NCBI GenBank assembly: GCA_902364975.1
Contig: CABJFQ010000018.1
Location: 1 to 39,824 of the forward strand
Reading direction: 5' to 3'
Origin: Coriobacteriaceae bacterium
Lineage (GTDB): Bacteria > Actinomycetota > Coriobacteriia > Coriobacteriales > Coriobacteriaceae
Length of the DNA: 39,824 nt
The notes under the pieces are model-generated. The model was not told the origin of the DNA. It searched no databases and worked only from the letters and a program-made list of their open reading frames with translations. This document shows positions 18,620-26,874 of the stretch, in pieces (the first letter of the stretch is position 1; every line of letters starts with the position of its first letter). The position numbers and the translations under genes were made by a program.

Positions 18620-20125
18620 CTATTGAGGAAGCTCGATTTCGGCTTCCGACGGGATGCGGAAGTAGGTCTCGGTCCAGTCGGTGAGTTTGTGCTCGAGCTC
18701 GCGGGTGATGGCGCCGTCGAGCATGCGCCAGGTCCAGTTGCCGCCCAGGGTGGCAGGGGTGTTGATGCGCGCCTCGTTGCCCAAGTTGAGCAGGTCCTGC
18801 ATGGTGTAGATGCACGTGTCGCTCACGCTGGCTGCGATGGTTCGGTTGAGCGCGTCGGCGATGGGTTCGCCGGCCTGCTGATGGGTGTACAGGGCTGCCT
18901 GCTCGCGCTGACGCGGGGTGGCCGTTCCCTCAAACCAGCCGCGCGCCGTCTCGTTGTCGTGGGTGCCCACATAGGCGACGGTGTTGGCGATGTAGTTATG
19001 CGGCAGGTAGTACGAGTTGGTGCCCTCAAAGGCGAACTGCAGGATCTTCATGCCGGGGAAACCCGAGTTGTCGCGCATGTCGATGACACCGGGAGTGAGG
19101 AAACCCAGGTCCTCGGCGATGATGGGCAGCGTGCCGAGCTTTTCCTCGAGCGTCTTGAAGAACTTGAGGCCGGGACCCTGCGTCCACGAACCGTAGGACG
19201 AATCGGGCGAGGAGAACGGCACCTCCCAATAGGCCTCGAAGCCGCGGAAGTGATCCAGGCGGATGACATCGTACATGTCGAGGGCGGCGCGGATACGGCC
19301 CTCCCACCAGGAGAAACCGTCGGCTTCCATGGCGTCCCAGTCGTAGATGGGATTGCCCCAGTACTGGCCGGTGGCCGAGAACTGGTCGGGCGGCGTGCCG
19401 GCGACACTCACAGGATTACCGGCGGCGTCGATCTTAAAGAGCTCGGGCGTGGCCCACATCTCGACGGAGTCGCGCGAGACATAGATGGGCAGGTCGCCGA
19501 TGATGAGGATATCGCGCTCGTTGGCATAGGCCTTGAGGCGGCTCCACTGACGATTGAAGAAGTACTGCGTCATCTGGTGGTAGAGCATGCGCGCGGGATG
19601 GGCGGCGCAGACCTTGGCAGAAGCCTCGCCGCGGGTACGGAGCTCTGCGGGCCACTCCCAAAAGGCCTTGAGACCGCACTCCTCCTTGACGGTCATGAAC
19701 TCGCAGTAGGGGATGAGCCAGTCTTCGTTTGCTTGGACAAAGTCGTCGAAGTCGGCCGGCTTGTCGGCGGCAAAGCGCTCGGCGGCGCGGTCGAGAATCT
19801 GACGACGGCCACCAAAGATGGCACCATAGTCGACATTGCTGGGGTCGGAGCCCAGGTACACGCCGTCGAAATCGCACTGCTCCAGATAGCCGGCCTCGAT
19901 AAGCTCGGCAAAGTCGATGAAATTGGGGTTGCCCGCACGGGCCGAGAACGACTGATAGGGCGAGTCGCCATAGCTCGTTGTCGTAAGGGGGAGAATCTGC
20001 CAGTAATGTTGTTTGCACGAGGCGAGGAAATCGACAAAGTCATAGGCGTTCCAGCCAAAGCCGCCGATACCGTAAGGTCCGGGCAATGACGAAACGGGCA
20101 TCAGAACGCCGCTTGCACGCTCCAT
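18620..20125 (-). CDS. malQ: 4-alpha-glucanotransferase (amylomaltase)
   Basis: 501 residues from ATG 20125 (MERASGVLMPVSSLPGPYG); the frame stays open 24 codons further upstream, but the family normally begins here. It is a GH77 enzyme that transfers maltosyl and longer units between alpha-1,4-glucans and frees glucose. Conserved blocks: SYGDSPYQSFSARAGNPNFI, IIGDLPIYVSRDSVEMW, VIRLDHFRGFEAYWEVP containing the catalytic-type Asp, IIAEDLGFLTPGV with the acid/base Glu, and YVGTHDNETARGW. Its upstream region has a GTTTAAAC operator matching those of the GntR gene. It is first in a malQ-glgP unit. Confidence 0.96.
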   Translation of the reverse strand: MERASGVLMPVSSLPGPYGIGGFGWNAYDFVDFLASCKQHYWQILPLTTTSYGDSPYQSFSARAGNPNFIDFAELIEAGYLEQCDFDGVYLGSDPSNVDYGAIFGGRRQILDRAAERFAADKPADFDDFVQANEDWLIPYCEFMTVKEECGLKAFWEWPAELRTRGEASAKVCAAHPARMLYHQMTQYFFNRQWSRLKAYANERDILIIGDLPIYVSRDSVEMWATPELFKIDAAGNPVSVAGTPPDQFSATGQYWGNPIYDWDAMEADGFSWWEGRIRAALDMYDVIRLDHFRGFEAYWEVPFSSPDSSYGSWTQGPGLKFFKTLEEKLGTLPIIAEDLGFLTPGVIDMRDNSGFPGMKILQFAFEGTNSYYLPHNYIANTVAYVGTHDNETARGWFEGTATPRQREQAALYTHQQAGEPIADALNRTIAASVSDTCIYTMQDLLNLGNEARINTPATLGGNWTWRMLDGAITRELEHKLTDWTETYFRIPSEAEIELPQ

Positions 20126-20218
20126 GGATGCACTCACCGTCCTTTTGAATAAGGGGCTGCGCCGTAGATGGATAGACGGCTCGTCCCGAGTTTCCATTGC
20201 TATTGTCCCTATTGTAGA

Positions 20219-20237
20219 ACATGTTGTTTAAACATGT
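20219..20237 (-). promoter_or_regulatory. GTTTAAAC-type operator upstream of malQ
   Basis: GTTTAAAC at 20226-20233 lies inside the 10-bp palindrome TGTTTAAACA, about 95 bases upstream of the malQ start codon. It is the same core as the two sites at the PTS/GntR divergent promoter 10 kb away. Confidence 0.55.
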
Positions 20238-20443
20238 ATAGAGAGAATGAAAAAGTTGCCGACTTTCGGTGAATGGTAGTGCGCCATAGACGATATGAGT
20301 TGAACATTGGGAGCTCCTCCCCTTGCGGCTCTTTTGTGGGTCGGGCGACAATGGTCGTCGTCATTAAAGACCGGCTGCCAGCCAGGTTGCAACAATGCAA
20401 GAAGGGTTCACATTCAGTTGGCCGTTGACACAAACAATCGCGC

Positions 20444-20713
20444 GAAGACCTCGTCTTCTTCGGTAAGTCCAGGCGCGGCAAGACGCGCATGGCAGTCGCC
20501 CTCACGATGCGCGCGGTCGCCGCGGACATGTCGGTCAGGTTCTGGCAGACCGCGCAGCTGGTTCTCGAGCTCGGCAACGCGAAGCGCAAGGGAACGCTGT
20601 CGAAACTGTTGAACGACGTGTCGCCCGCGAGGCTGCTCGTGCTCGACGAGTTCGTCTACGTCCCCTGCGACGTAGACGGTGCGAGGGTTCTCTACCAGGT
20701 CATTTCCGTCCAT
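20444..20713 (+). pseudogene. IstB-like ATPase fragment (IS21 family)
   Basis: About 90 codons read as the middle of an IstB helper ATPase: FFGKSRRGKT at the Walker A position, VRFWQTAQLVLELGNAKRKG, and LLVLDEFVYVPCD at Walker B followed by GARVLYQVIS. Both ends of the protein are missing and the Walker A loop has unusual residues, so it is a relic. It runs directly into a fragment of another element on the opposite strand. Confidence 0.75.
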
Positions 20714-21080
20714 GTAGTGCTCGTAGGCCGCGGCGTCGTCGGGCTCGTCGAAGGAGAGGGACTCCGTCCAGTCCCAGTAGGCCCCCGTCCAGGCGCCCCT
20801 GCGCCTGCCGGCCGGCGTCGTCTCGTCGAAGACGAGGCCGTGGCGCAGCAGGAACTTCGACATCCGCTGCTTGGCGTGTTGCAGGTCGTCGCGCGCGTCC
20901 TCGAGGGCGCTCGTCGGGGACCCACACCTCGACGACGTTGCGGCGCGCCAGCATGCGTGCCAGCCACTCGGCGTCGCGGCGGTCGTTCTTGCGGCCGCGG
21001 TCGGCCGCGGGCCGGTGCATCTTCGGGACCGCCCCGACGACGCAGCCGAGGCCGAGGGCCCGCAGCGCGCGGCCGCGGTT
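20700..21080 (-). pseudogene. IS110-family transposase fragment
   Basis: Two adjacent frames together resemble an IS110 transposase. The first part has RGRKNDRRDAEWLARMLARR and VVEVWVPDE. After a frameshift near 20915 comes DARDDLQHAKQRMSKFLLRH, then WTESLSFDEPDDAAAYEHYM. The start and the C-terminal half are absent. Confidence 0.75.
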
Positions 21081-21406
21081 GATGGTACGACCATTGTCGC
21101 CCGACCCACGAGAGAGCTGCAAGGGGAGAGGCCCCAATGTTCAACTCATATCGTCTGTTGTGCCAGAGTCGCTCGGGAAAGCGCGACCGACGCAGCGCGC
21201 TGTTTTCCAGTCACATCCAGTTCGGGTTGATTTCAGCATGCGATAAGAAACTGGATTTGAATTTCGACTCGAAAGATGGGCAATGCTGATGAGAAACGCT
21301 TGGAGTTCGGGATTGCGCGGCGTGAAGCGACCCTCTTCTTATCGAGTTCGTTACAATGTAGGAAAAACAGTAAGTAAGAAGACCTCTGATTGCTTTAGGA
21401 GGAGCT

Positions 21407-21946
21407 GTGGTGAATAGCGCCCAGAAGATCGATAAGTCCATCCAGAAGATGATGACTCTCGGAAGAAGGCTTGGGATTCTGTTTACGGCGCTGTTTATAG
21501 CGGTGTGTTGCTGTTCGGTGGTGGTGGTTATTTCCATTGGGCTTATGGCTGCTCAAGGAAACCTATATGATCCATCAAAGACGGTTTCCGTAGTGGTTCC
21601 TTTGATGTATCTTCTGATTTCCGGAGGGGCCACATGGACCCTGCGGGGAATCAGCATGGACATGGCTCATGGCGAATCGCCCTTTACCCTTTCGCATGCT
21701 CGAAGAATCTCGATTATCGGGTGGCTGTTTGTTGCAGCGGCAATAGGTGACCTCTTGTTTTCTCCGGGGTTTCTTTCGATAGTGATTGGCCCCTTCGACT
21801 TGCTGGGGAACGCCTATTCGATGTTTGAAAACCTGGCCCTGCCCATAGATATTGGTGCTGTGCTGGGGGCCGTTTGCTGCTTCTCGATTTCTGCGATATG
21901 GCGCTACGGAGCTCTGCTTCAAGACCAGACCGAGGATTTGGTGTGA
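21407..21946 (+). CDS. DUF2975-like membrane protein
   Basis: 179 residues with four hydrophobic segments (about 23-50, 62-80, 98-120 and 140-165). The start is GTG at 21407 or the next codon, GTG 21410; AGGAGGAG at 21397-21404 supports the second slightly better. The topology, the loop TWTLRGISMDMAHGESPFTL and the directly following small XRE gene fit the widespread DUF2975 membrane protein/YozG-type regulator pair, whose function is unknown. It is the first intact gene of the island. Confidence 0.75.
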   Translation: MVNSAQKIDKSIQKMMTLGRRLGILFTALFIAVCCCSVVVVISIGLMAAQGNLYDPSKTVSVVVPLMYLLISGGATWTLRGISMDMAHGESPFTLSHARRISIIGWLFVAAAIGDLLFSPGFLSIVIGPFDLLGNAYSMFENLALPIDIGAVLGAVCCFSISAIWRYGALLQDQTEDLV

Positions 21947-21954
21947 GGGGCGGC

Positions 21955-22284
21955 ATGGACTATCTGATTATTGAGCTTGAAAGCTTATTGCTTCGACGCG
22001 GAAAGACGAGTACGGATATCATTCGGGCGACCGGGCACACACCGGCAAGTATCTCAAAAATACGAAATGGCAAGGTGAAGGCAATTAGGTTAAAGACATT
22101 GCTGGATATTTGCGTAGAGCTTGATTGCCAGCCTGGCGATCTTATTAAGCGCGTCAACGAAAGAGAACTTGAGGAACTGGCGACGCGGCGCGCCCGCAAC
22201 GCGCTGAGCAGGGCGACCGCGACGGGTGATGACCCGGTCCTGGAGTCAGATCATGTTTACGTGGTCGATCTTAGAGACGACTGA
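21955..22284 (+). CDS. Small XRE/Cro-type HTH regulator
   Basis: 109 residues from ATG 21955, eight bases after the upstream stop codon, with GAGGGGCGG as ribosome-binding site. Residues about 5-70 form a Cro/C1-type helix-turn-helix (LLLRRGKTSTDIIRATGHTP, KIRNGKVKAIRLKTLLDIC, LDCQPGDLI), as in YozG-like regulators. The 35-residue tail is charged and unlike the usual 70-residue family members. It is cotranscribed with the DUF2975-like gene and ends in a terminator 250 bp before the RiPP precursors, so it could also control them; that is inference. Confidence 0.85.
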   Translation: MDYLIIELESLLLRRGKTSTDIIRATGHTPASISKIRNGKVKAIRLKTLLDICVELDCQPGDLIKRVNERELEELATRRARNALSRATATGDDPVLESDHVYVVDLRDD

Positions 22285-22316
22285 GGCTGGAGAATAAAAA
22301 AGTATTGAGCAGGTGC

Positions 22317-22350
22317 AGCCCGTGAAAACAACGGTTTTCACGGGCTGTTC
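22317..22350 (+). terminator. Terminator of the DUF2975-XRE pair
   Basis: AGCCCGTGAAAAC (22317-22329) pairs perfectly with GTTTTCACGGGCT (22334-22346), followed by GTTCATTC. It separates this pair from the RiPP promoter. Confidence 0.85.
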
Positions 22351-22467
22351 ATTCAACGTCCTGCAGTGGCCTGTATTTCTCGCCGCGTCACTGGGGAACG
22401 AGAGAGTCATTTCCTGTGCTGGATGCAGGGGGGTGCTTACCTTGTGTAATATATAAATAAGCTTATA

Positions 22468-22515
22468 TTGAAATATGATACATATCGAATTAGAATAACA
22501 TTATCAATTCGGTAT
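22468..22515 (+). promoter_or_regulatory. RiPP operon promoter with overlapping dyad operator
   Basis: TTGAAA (22468-22473), a 17-base spacer and TAGAAT (22491-22496) lie in a strikingly AT-rich 90-bp stretch about 40 bases before the first precursor gene. ATATCGAATT (22482-22491) and AATTCGGTAT (22506-22515) form a near-perfect dyad (9 of 10) straddling the -10 and start region, a typical place for a repressor site. The nearby XRE protein is a candidate binder. Confidence 0.6.
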
Positions 22516-22534
22516 GCAAGGAAAGGAGGGAGAG

Positions 22535-22654
22535 ATGGATTGGATTAACGAGCCGGAGGAAGGCGTTGCACCCGCGTGCGGCAACTGCTTCTTCTACGCG
22601 CACGGGGGATGCACGAAGAGGTGCCCCAATCAGTCCTGCACGTTCCGTTTCTAG
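22535..22654 (+). CDS. Cys-rich RiPP precursor peptide 1
   Basis: 39 codons. It starts MDWINEPEEGVAPA, followed by a Cys-rich part CGNCFFYAHGGC, then TKRCPNQSCTFRF. Cysteines are at 15, 18, 26, 30 and 35. A very strong AAGGAGGGAG (22523-22532) precedes the ATG. The second peptide 46 bases downstream has the same length and exactly the same Cys positions, which makes both real genes. The first 14 residues are probably a short leader, because W3-I4-x-E6-P7 is conserved, and the rest is the core. It is the likely substrate of the radical SAM/SPASM enzyme encoded in the same operon. I do not recognise a named precursor family with certainty. Confidence 0.85.
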   Translation: MDWINEPEEGVAPACGNCFFYAHGGCTKRCPNQSCTFRF

Positions 22655-22700
22655 GGGGCAGAGATGAACTGGCTTTCTACCGCGAAAGGAGGGGAATGAA

Positions 22701-22820
22701 ATGGAATGGATTACCGAGCCGTCAGCCGGGGCTGAGCCCATGTGCAGCAATTGCTTCTTTTACGCGCACGGCAGCTGCAGCACCAAGTGTTCTTCACAGG
22801 AGTGCACTATCCGCTTTTAG
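22701..22820 (+). CDS. Cys-rich RiPP precursor peptide 2 (paralogue)
   Basis: 39 codons: MEWITEPSAGAEPM, then CSNCFFYAHGSC, then STKCSSQECTIRF. It is identical to precursor 1 at 23 of 39 positions, including all five Cys, N17, the block CFFYAHG (18-24), Q33, T36 and the R38-F39 end. AAAGGAGGGG (22685-22694) is an excellent ribosome-binding site. Variation is concentrated between the cysteines and in the mid-leader, as expected for duplicated precursors under selection for the crosslinked scaffold. Its last codons form the 5' arm of a hairpin that follows. Confidence 0.85.
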   Translation: MEWITEPSAGAEPMCSNCFFYAHGSCSTKCSSQECTIRF

Positions 22821-22848
22821 CGGATAGTGCACGCCGTACGGCGTGCAC
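22802..22848 (+). terminator. Twin overlapping hairpins after the precursor genes
   Basis: GTGCACTATCCGC (22802-22814) pairs with 22820-22832. GTGCACGCCGT (22827-22837) pairs with ACGGCGTGCAC (22838-22848), a perfect 22-bp palindrome. The two share GTGCAC at 22827-22832, so only one can form fully at a time. The first hairpin includes the end of precursor 2. No T-run follows. The position suggests a read-through attenuator or RNA-protecting structure that keeps precursor mRNA above enzyme mRNA. Confidence 0.7.
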
Positions 22849-22985
22849 AGACTGTTCAAAGATATTTTGGCCAGCAGCGCCTGAGGGGCGATGTGGCATT
22901 GCAATATGGGGGGCGAACCGACGTTACCTATAACCCCGCACAATTGCCATGTCGTCCCTTTTTATTGACGGGGAGGATGTCGTCC

Positions 22986-23906
22986 ATGCGGGAAGTCCCA
23001 GTTGAATTGCGTGCCATATCCAAGAGATATGGCGGGTTTGAAGCGGTTAAATCAGTCTCGTTCTCTTTAATGGAAGGCGAGCTGTGTGCACTCATTGGGG
23101 AGAATGGTGCCGGCAAGAGCACGTTAATTCGATTGATCACGGGGCTTTCGGAGCCATCGTCAGGAACGATCTCGATGTTTGGGCAAACCGGGAGACGTGA
23201 AATACGGAGCTGCAGGGAAAGGCTGGGTTATATGCCCGACCTCAATGCTTCGTATCCTAATCTGACCGCGCGAGACAACTTGGTCGTTCGCTGTATTGAG
23301 TGGGGGCTTCCCACCGATCGTTCCATCGACGGTGTGTTATCAACCGTCGGTTTGGGGGAGGCCGGCGGGAAGAAAGTGAAGAACTTCTCAATGGGAATGA
23401 GGAGGCGTCTCGATCTGGCCATAGCGTTGCTGGGCGATCCGGAGCTGTTGATCCTGGACGAGCCGACAAACGGCCTGGATCCGATGGGGATAGTCGAAGT
23501 AAGAAAAATCCTTACGCATCTTAACAAAGATCAAGGTAAAACGATTCTCGTATCCAGCCACAATCTTGAGGAGATGCACAAGCTGGCAACTGATTACCTC
23601 TTCATAAGTCATGGTCGCCTCATTCGAAGGATGACCGCACCTCAGCTGGAAAAGTCATGCCGCGGTGGTTTCGTGTTGCATGTGGACGATCTGGAGCGAA
23701 CGAGATCGGTTCTCGGAGATGAGACCTCACATTCTTTTCTGCCGGACGGCAGCGTCCTTATGCGCTATGAGGAGAAAAAGGAAGGGCGGGGCATTGCAAT
23801 CGAAGCGCTCTCGACCGCAGGTGTGAGGGTTGCGGAGGCGTATTCTCATAGGAAGAGCCTTGAGGAGTTTTATTCGGAGCTCATCGGTCGAGAGAGCGAG
23901 CTGTGA
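22986..23906 (+). CDS. ABC transporter ATPase of the RiPP cluster
   Basis: 306 residues from ATG 22986; GGGGAGG (22970-22976) favours this over the ATG nine bases upstream, and longer extensions run through the hairpin region. Walker A is GENGAGKST, the signature region is FSMGMRRRLDLAIAL (SMG instead of SGG, common in ABC-2 drug/lantibiotic exporters), and Walker B is LLILDEPTNGLDP. The H-loop is SSHNLEEM. The last 80 residues form the usual exporter tail. It overlaps the first permease by one base (TGATG) and forms a three-gene transporter with the two permeases, probably for export of, or immunity to, the mature peptide. Confidence 0.92.
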   Translation: MREVPVELRAISKRYGGFEAVKSVSFSLMEGELCALIGENGAGKSTLIRLITGLSEPSSGTISMFGQTGRREIRSCRERLGYMPDLNASYPNLTARDNLVVRCIEWGLPTDRSIDGVLSTVGLGEAGGKKVKNFSMGMRRRLDLAIALLGDPELLILDEPTNGLDPMGIVEVRKILTHLNKDQGKTILVSSHNLEEMHKLATDYLFISHGRLIRRMTAPQLEKSCRGGFVLHVDDLERTRSVLGDETSHSFLPDGSVLMRYEEKKEGRGIAIEALSTAGVRVAEAYSHRKSLEEFYSELIGRESEL

Positions 23907-24724
23907 TGAAACGCGAGTTCATCTCAGCTTTTCGGAGCGAGGTATGGTTGCTCGCCAGGCACCCGGCGACCGCTCTGATGATTGCGCTTGCGGCTGTGCT
24001 GTATGTGGTTGCGGCTGCGACTTCGTCTGAGGTGCTGATCATGGTCGCCGGTGATGACCCGTATACGCTTGGAGGGGCTATAGGTTTTATTGGAAACCTA
24101 GTGGATGCAGGGGACGTTTTGGGCTCTGTTGCCCGGACGTCTTTTGCGTCTACAGTGGTCTGGATTCCGGTGACGATTCTCTACGCGGTTTACGCTACGT
24201 CGAGAGACTTTGAATCCGTGGCTTACGCCGTATCGAGATCGCGAGGGGTGTCGCAGGCGGCGATTGTGATCACGAAGCTGTTGGTGAACTGCACTCTGGT
24301 CGGTGCCGTGTATCTTCTTTCTACGACTGCGCTGTATTTAACCAAGATGGCCCAATGGGACGTTGGGGCCTCGTGCTCAGGGTTTGCCCAATTTGTATCG
24401 ATTGCGCTGATGATCGCGCTGCTGCTCATTTCGATGTACGCCGCTACCTTCGCCCTGTATTTGCTCACGAGGAGTGTGGTGGCGAGCAGCGTCGTTGCAA
24501 TAGCGGTTTCGACATTTGTGATGGTGTGGTTCCCAAGTACATACGGAAGCGGTCAGCCCAGCTTGCTGCTCATGCTCTCGCCCGTGTATTACCTGATGAA
24601 CCTGTGTTCCCTGAGTATGCAGAATGTTGGTGTAATTCAGGTTTTGCTGTATGCGGGCGGCACTGTGCTTGTGTCGGTTGGAGTTGCGCTCGTCTCGCTA
24701 TTTGTAAGGACGGCGGTTCGATGA
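23906..24724 (+). CDS. ABC-2-type permease subunit 1
   Basis: 272 residues with about six hydrophobic segments, starting MKREFISAFRSEVWLLARHP. The layout of a basic amphipathic N-terminus, a long extracytoplasmic loop and then paired helices is that of ABC-2 export permeases. ATG overlaps the preceding TGA; an in-frame GTG one codon earlier is possible. Its own stop overlaps the next start (ATGA), so the two permeases are translationally coupled and probably form a heterodimer. Confidence 0.85.
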   Translation: MKREFISAFRSEVWLLARHPATALMIALAAVLYVVAAATSSEVLIMVAGDDPYTLGGAIGFIGNLVDAGDVLGSVARTSFASTVVWIPVTILYAVYATSRDFESVAYAVSRSRGVSQAAIVITKLLVNCTLVGAVYLLSTTALYLTKMAQWDVGASCSGFAQFVSIALMIALLLISMYAATFALYLLTRSVVASSVVAIAVSTFVMVWFPSTYGSGQPSLLLMLSPVYYLMNLCSLSMQNVGVIQVLLYAGGTVLVSVGVALVSLFVRTAVR

Positions 24725-25509
24725 ATCTTGGGATGTCGGTCAGGGCGGAACTGTTCCGCGCAAGGAGAATGAAACTCGCCGTGATAATAGCGCTGATGTA
24801 TTTGGGCATCGCGGGGATTTATGTGTTTGCCGGGTCCGGCGCATGGGTCTCCGCAGGGGGAGAGGGCCAGTTCTTTGGCTTTTCCGCCGATCCGGGCTAT
24901 CTTTTCTCGATAGGGGTTGGGCCAACGGGTATCTCTTCCTGGCTAAGTGTCGTCTCCATGGCGCATACGGTGTTCTTCCCAATCGTCTCTGTTGTTGTGG
25001 CGGGGACGCTATTCGGTGATGCGACGAGCGTGTCGGCAAGGGGAGTTTCGATTGCTCGGGGCTTCCGCAGCTGGCAGCTGTTTGCGGCAAAGACATTGGC
25101 TTGCGAAGTGTATACGCTGTGCCCCTACATCGTGTTTACTCTCGGTGTCGCTGCGGTCTTTGCCGTGTGCTCCGGAAGCGGTCTAGACAGCCTTACGGTT
25201 GGTAATGTGACCTCGGCACTCCTGTCGAATATCGTTATAGACGCCGCTTATACGCTGATGGTTGCGGTTGCATATGAGGTGTTCAGGATCAGATCTCTTG
25301 TGTCGGGAGCCTTGCTGGTCGCAACGTTCGCGGGCCTTGTTATCGCGATGAGTTTCCCAACCGTTTTACCCCCGGTTCACATGGCTTATTGGATGAGGGC
25401 GTGCGGGGCTGCCGGCGGGACGGTCCTGATGGCTGCATGCGGCCATGCGGTCATCGTGTCGCTCGCATGTCTATTGCTGCTTTCGTGCAGTTTTTATCGA
25501 AGAAGGTAG
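24721..25509 (+). CDS. ABC-2-type permease subunit 2
   Basis: 262 residues, start fixed by the four-base ATGA overlap with the upstream permease. It begins MNLGMSVRAELFRARRMKLA, followed by about six membrane segments, and ends in a Cys/Leu-rich helix and a basic RRR tail. It resembles the second permease of lantibiotic-immunity-type (BcrAB/LanFEG-like) transporters in size and order, though sequence similarity of this class is low. It is likely the partner of the preceding subunit. Confidence 0.85.
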   Translation: MNLGMSVRAELFRARRMKLAVIIALMYLGIAGIYVFAGSGAWVSAGGEGQFFGFSADPGYLFSIGVGPTGISSWLSVVSMAHTVFFPIVSVVVAGTLFGDATSVSARGVSIARGFRSWQLFAAKTLACEVYTLCPYIVFTLGVAAVFAVCSGSGLDSLTVGNVTSALLSNIVIDAAYTLMVAVAYEVFRIRSLVSGALLVATFAGLVIAMSFPTVLPPVHMAYWMRACGAAGGTVLMAACGHAVIVSLACLLLLSCSFYRRR

Positions 25510-25575
25510 TGCGCTGGCGTATGCGCAGCGTCTGAGGGTCGATATGGATTTGGTTGGAAATGGAGATGGTGCGAA

Positions 25576-26874
25576 GTGAAACTGTCGCAATTTAATGTGG
25601 TGCATGAACATAACGGAAGTCTTCTTATCATGAATGCGCGAACCGGCGGCATCCTGTCGTTAAATCCGGAATACGCGCAGAAATTCAAAAGGATTCAAGA
25701 AGGGGACGTTCGGGATGCCGATGATCTTGTCGCGGAGCTGATAAGGGGAGGCATCCTAGTCAATGAGGAGAGGGACGAGCTTGGGGAGATCAGGTTGCAA
25801 AGTCGCGCCGCGCGCTTTGCGAATACTGCTCTGTCCCTTACCATTGCGCCAACGATGGCTTGCAACTTTTGCTGTCCCTACTGCTATGAAAAGGGACAGG
25901 CGTACACGACGATGGGCGAGGAGGTTTTGACACAGCTCTCCAAGTTCGTGAAAGATTACTATCCTGGTATCGCAAGTCTCTCAGTTGGATGGTACGGCGG
26001 CGAGCCTCTGCTCGGAATGAAGATGATCGAACGGATTACGTCGGATCTGAAAGATGTCGTGGGGCCAACGTGTGAATATTCCGCATCGATAGTGACAAAT
26101 GGCTATCTGCTGACGCCTGATGTTGCAAGGAGGCTCGCGGCATGTGGTGTGACGAGCGCGCAAGTGACTATAGATGGATCGAAGTCGGATCACGATTCGA
26201 GAAGGATTCTTCACGACGGAAGCCCTACATACGAACGTATTCTCAAGAACGTCAAAGAGTGTGCCGACATCATCGATATTTCGATAAGGAGCAACGTCGA
26301 CAAGACCAACATCGAGGCCGCTCAAGAGCTATTGGATTATCTCGAGCTAAATGGCCTGATGAATAAGGTTCACTTCTATTTAGCCCCTGTTGACGATATC
26401 AATCAGGTATGTGCGAACGACAGCCACTGCTTTACTGTAAAAGAGTTCTCGTATGAGGAGACTGAGTTTTATAAAAGGGCAATTGCGCGGGGCTTCAAAG
26501 TTCAACCTTTTGGTGGGACGAATTTCGGGATATGTTGCGCCGTTGGAATCAACTCGTACGTGGTTGATCCCGTCGGAGATTTGTATAAGTGCTGGGATGA
26601 CATTGGAATGAAGGAGCGGAGGGTCGGAACTATTTTCGAGCCGCCAATGTTGAGCAAGAACATGATTAACTGGATGGCATATGAGCCGGATGACACGGAA
26701 TGCCAAGAGTGCTTTGCTTTTCCCATGTGCATGGGAGGGTGCCCCAACCACGCCTTAAACGGTGAGGGGAAACGTTGCGTTTCCTTCCGGTATGATGCCG
26801 AGCAAAAAATGCTGCTCTCCCAGATGATGAATACGGCAAAACGGGGTGCGGGGCAAAATGAGGCTGATGCTTAA
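25576..26874 (+). CDS. Radical SAM/SPASM peptide maturase
   Basis: 432 residues from GTG 25576, with GGAG 10 bases upstream. Residues 1-90 form an N-terminal domain typical of RiPP maturases (NVVHEHNGSLLIMNARTGGI). The [4Fe-4S]-SAM site is C96-x3-C100-x2-C103. The C-terminus has a textbook SPASM set: C321-x12-G-x4-C339, C376-x2-C379-x5-C385-x3-C389, then C401, enough for two auxiliary clusters. Such enzymes install thioether (sactionine/ranthionine) or carbon-carbon crosslinks. The substrates are presumably the two Cys-rich peptides. It lies in the same operon, and the next gene starts inside its 3' end. Confidence 0.93.
   Translation: MKLSQFNVVHEHNGSLLIMNARTGGILSLNPEYAQKFKRIQEGDVRDADDLVAELIRGGILVNEERDELGEIRLQSRAARFANTALSLTIAPTMACNFCCPYCYEKGQAYTTMGEEVLTQLSKFVKDYYPGIASLSVGWYGGEPLLGMKMIERITSDLKDVVGPTCEYSASIVTNGYLLTPDVARRLAACGVTSAQVTIDGSKSDHDSRRILHDGSPTYERILKNVKECADIIDISIRSNVDKTNIEAAQELLDYLELNGLMNKVHFYLAPVDDINQVCANDSHCFTVKEFSYEETEFYKRAIARGFKVQPFGGTNFGICCAVGINSYVVDPVGDLYKCWDDIGMKERRVGTIFEPPMLSKNMINWMAYEPDDTECQECFAFPMCMGGCPNHALNGEGKRCVSFRYDAEQKMLLSQMMNTAKRGAGQNEADA

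Larger units (their letters stand above)
20289..21155. mobile_element. Composite insertion-sequence remnant with about 70-bp inverted ends
   Basis: The 70 bases at 20289-20358 recur inverted at 21087-21155, nearly 90 percent identical; both begin GACGATATGAGTTGAACATT at the outer edge. The enclosed 730 bp contains a broken istB-type fragment on the plus strand and a broken IS110-type transposase fragment on the minus strand. The right-hand arm lies directly upstream of the IS110 fragment, so the left arm may be an inverted copy of an IS110 leader rather than a true terminal repeat. Confidence 0.7.

Noticed and set aside
22891..22968. Possible third small peptide gene (25 codons, two Cys) between the precursors and the ABC ATPase gene
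   Set aside because: Its ribosome-binding site is only two bases from the ATG, and the peptide shares neither the Cys spacing nor the CFFYAHG block of the two precursors.
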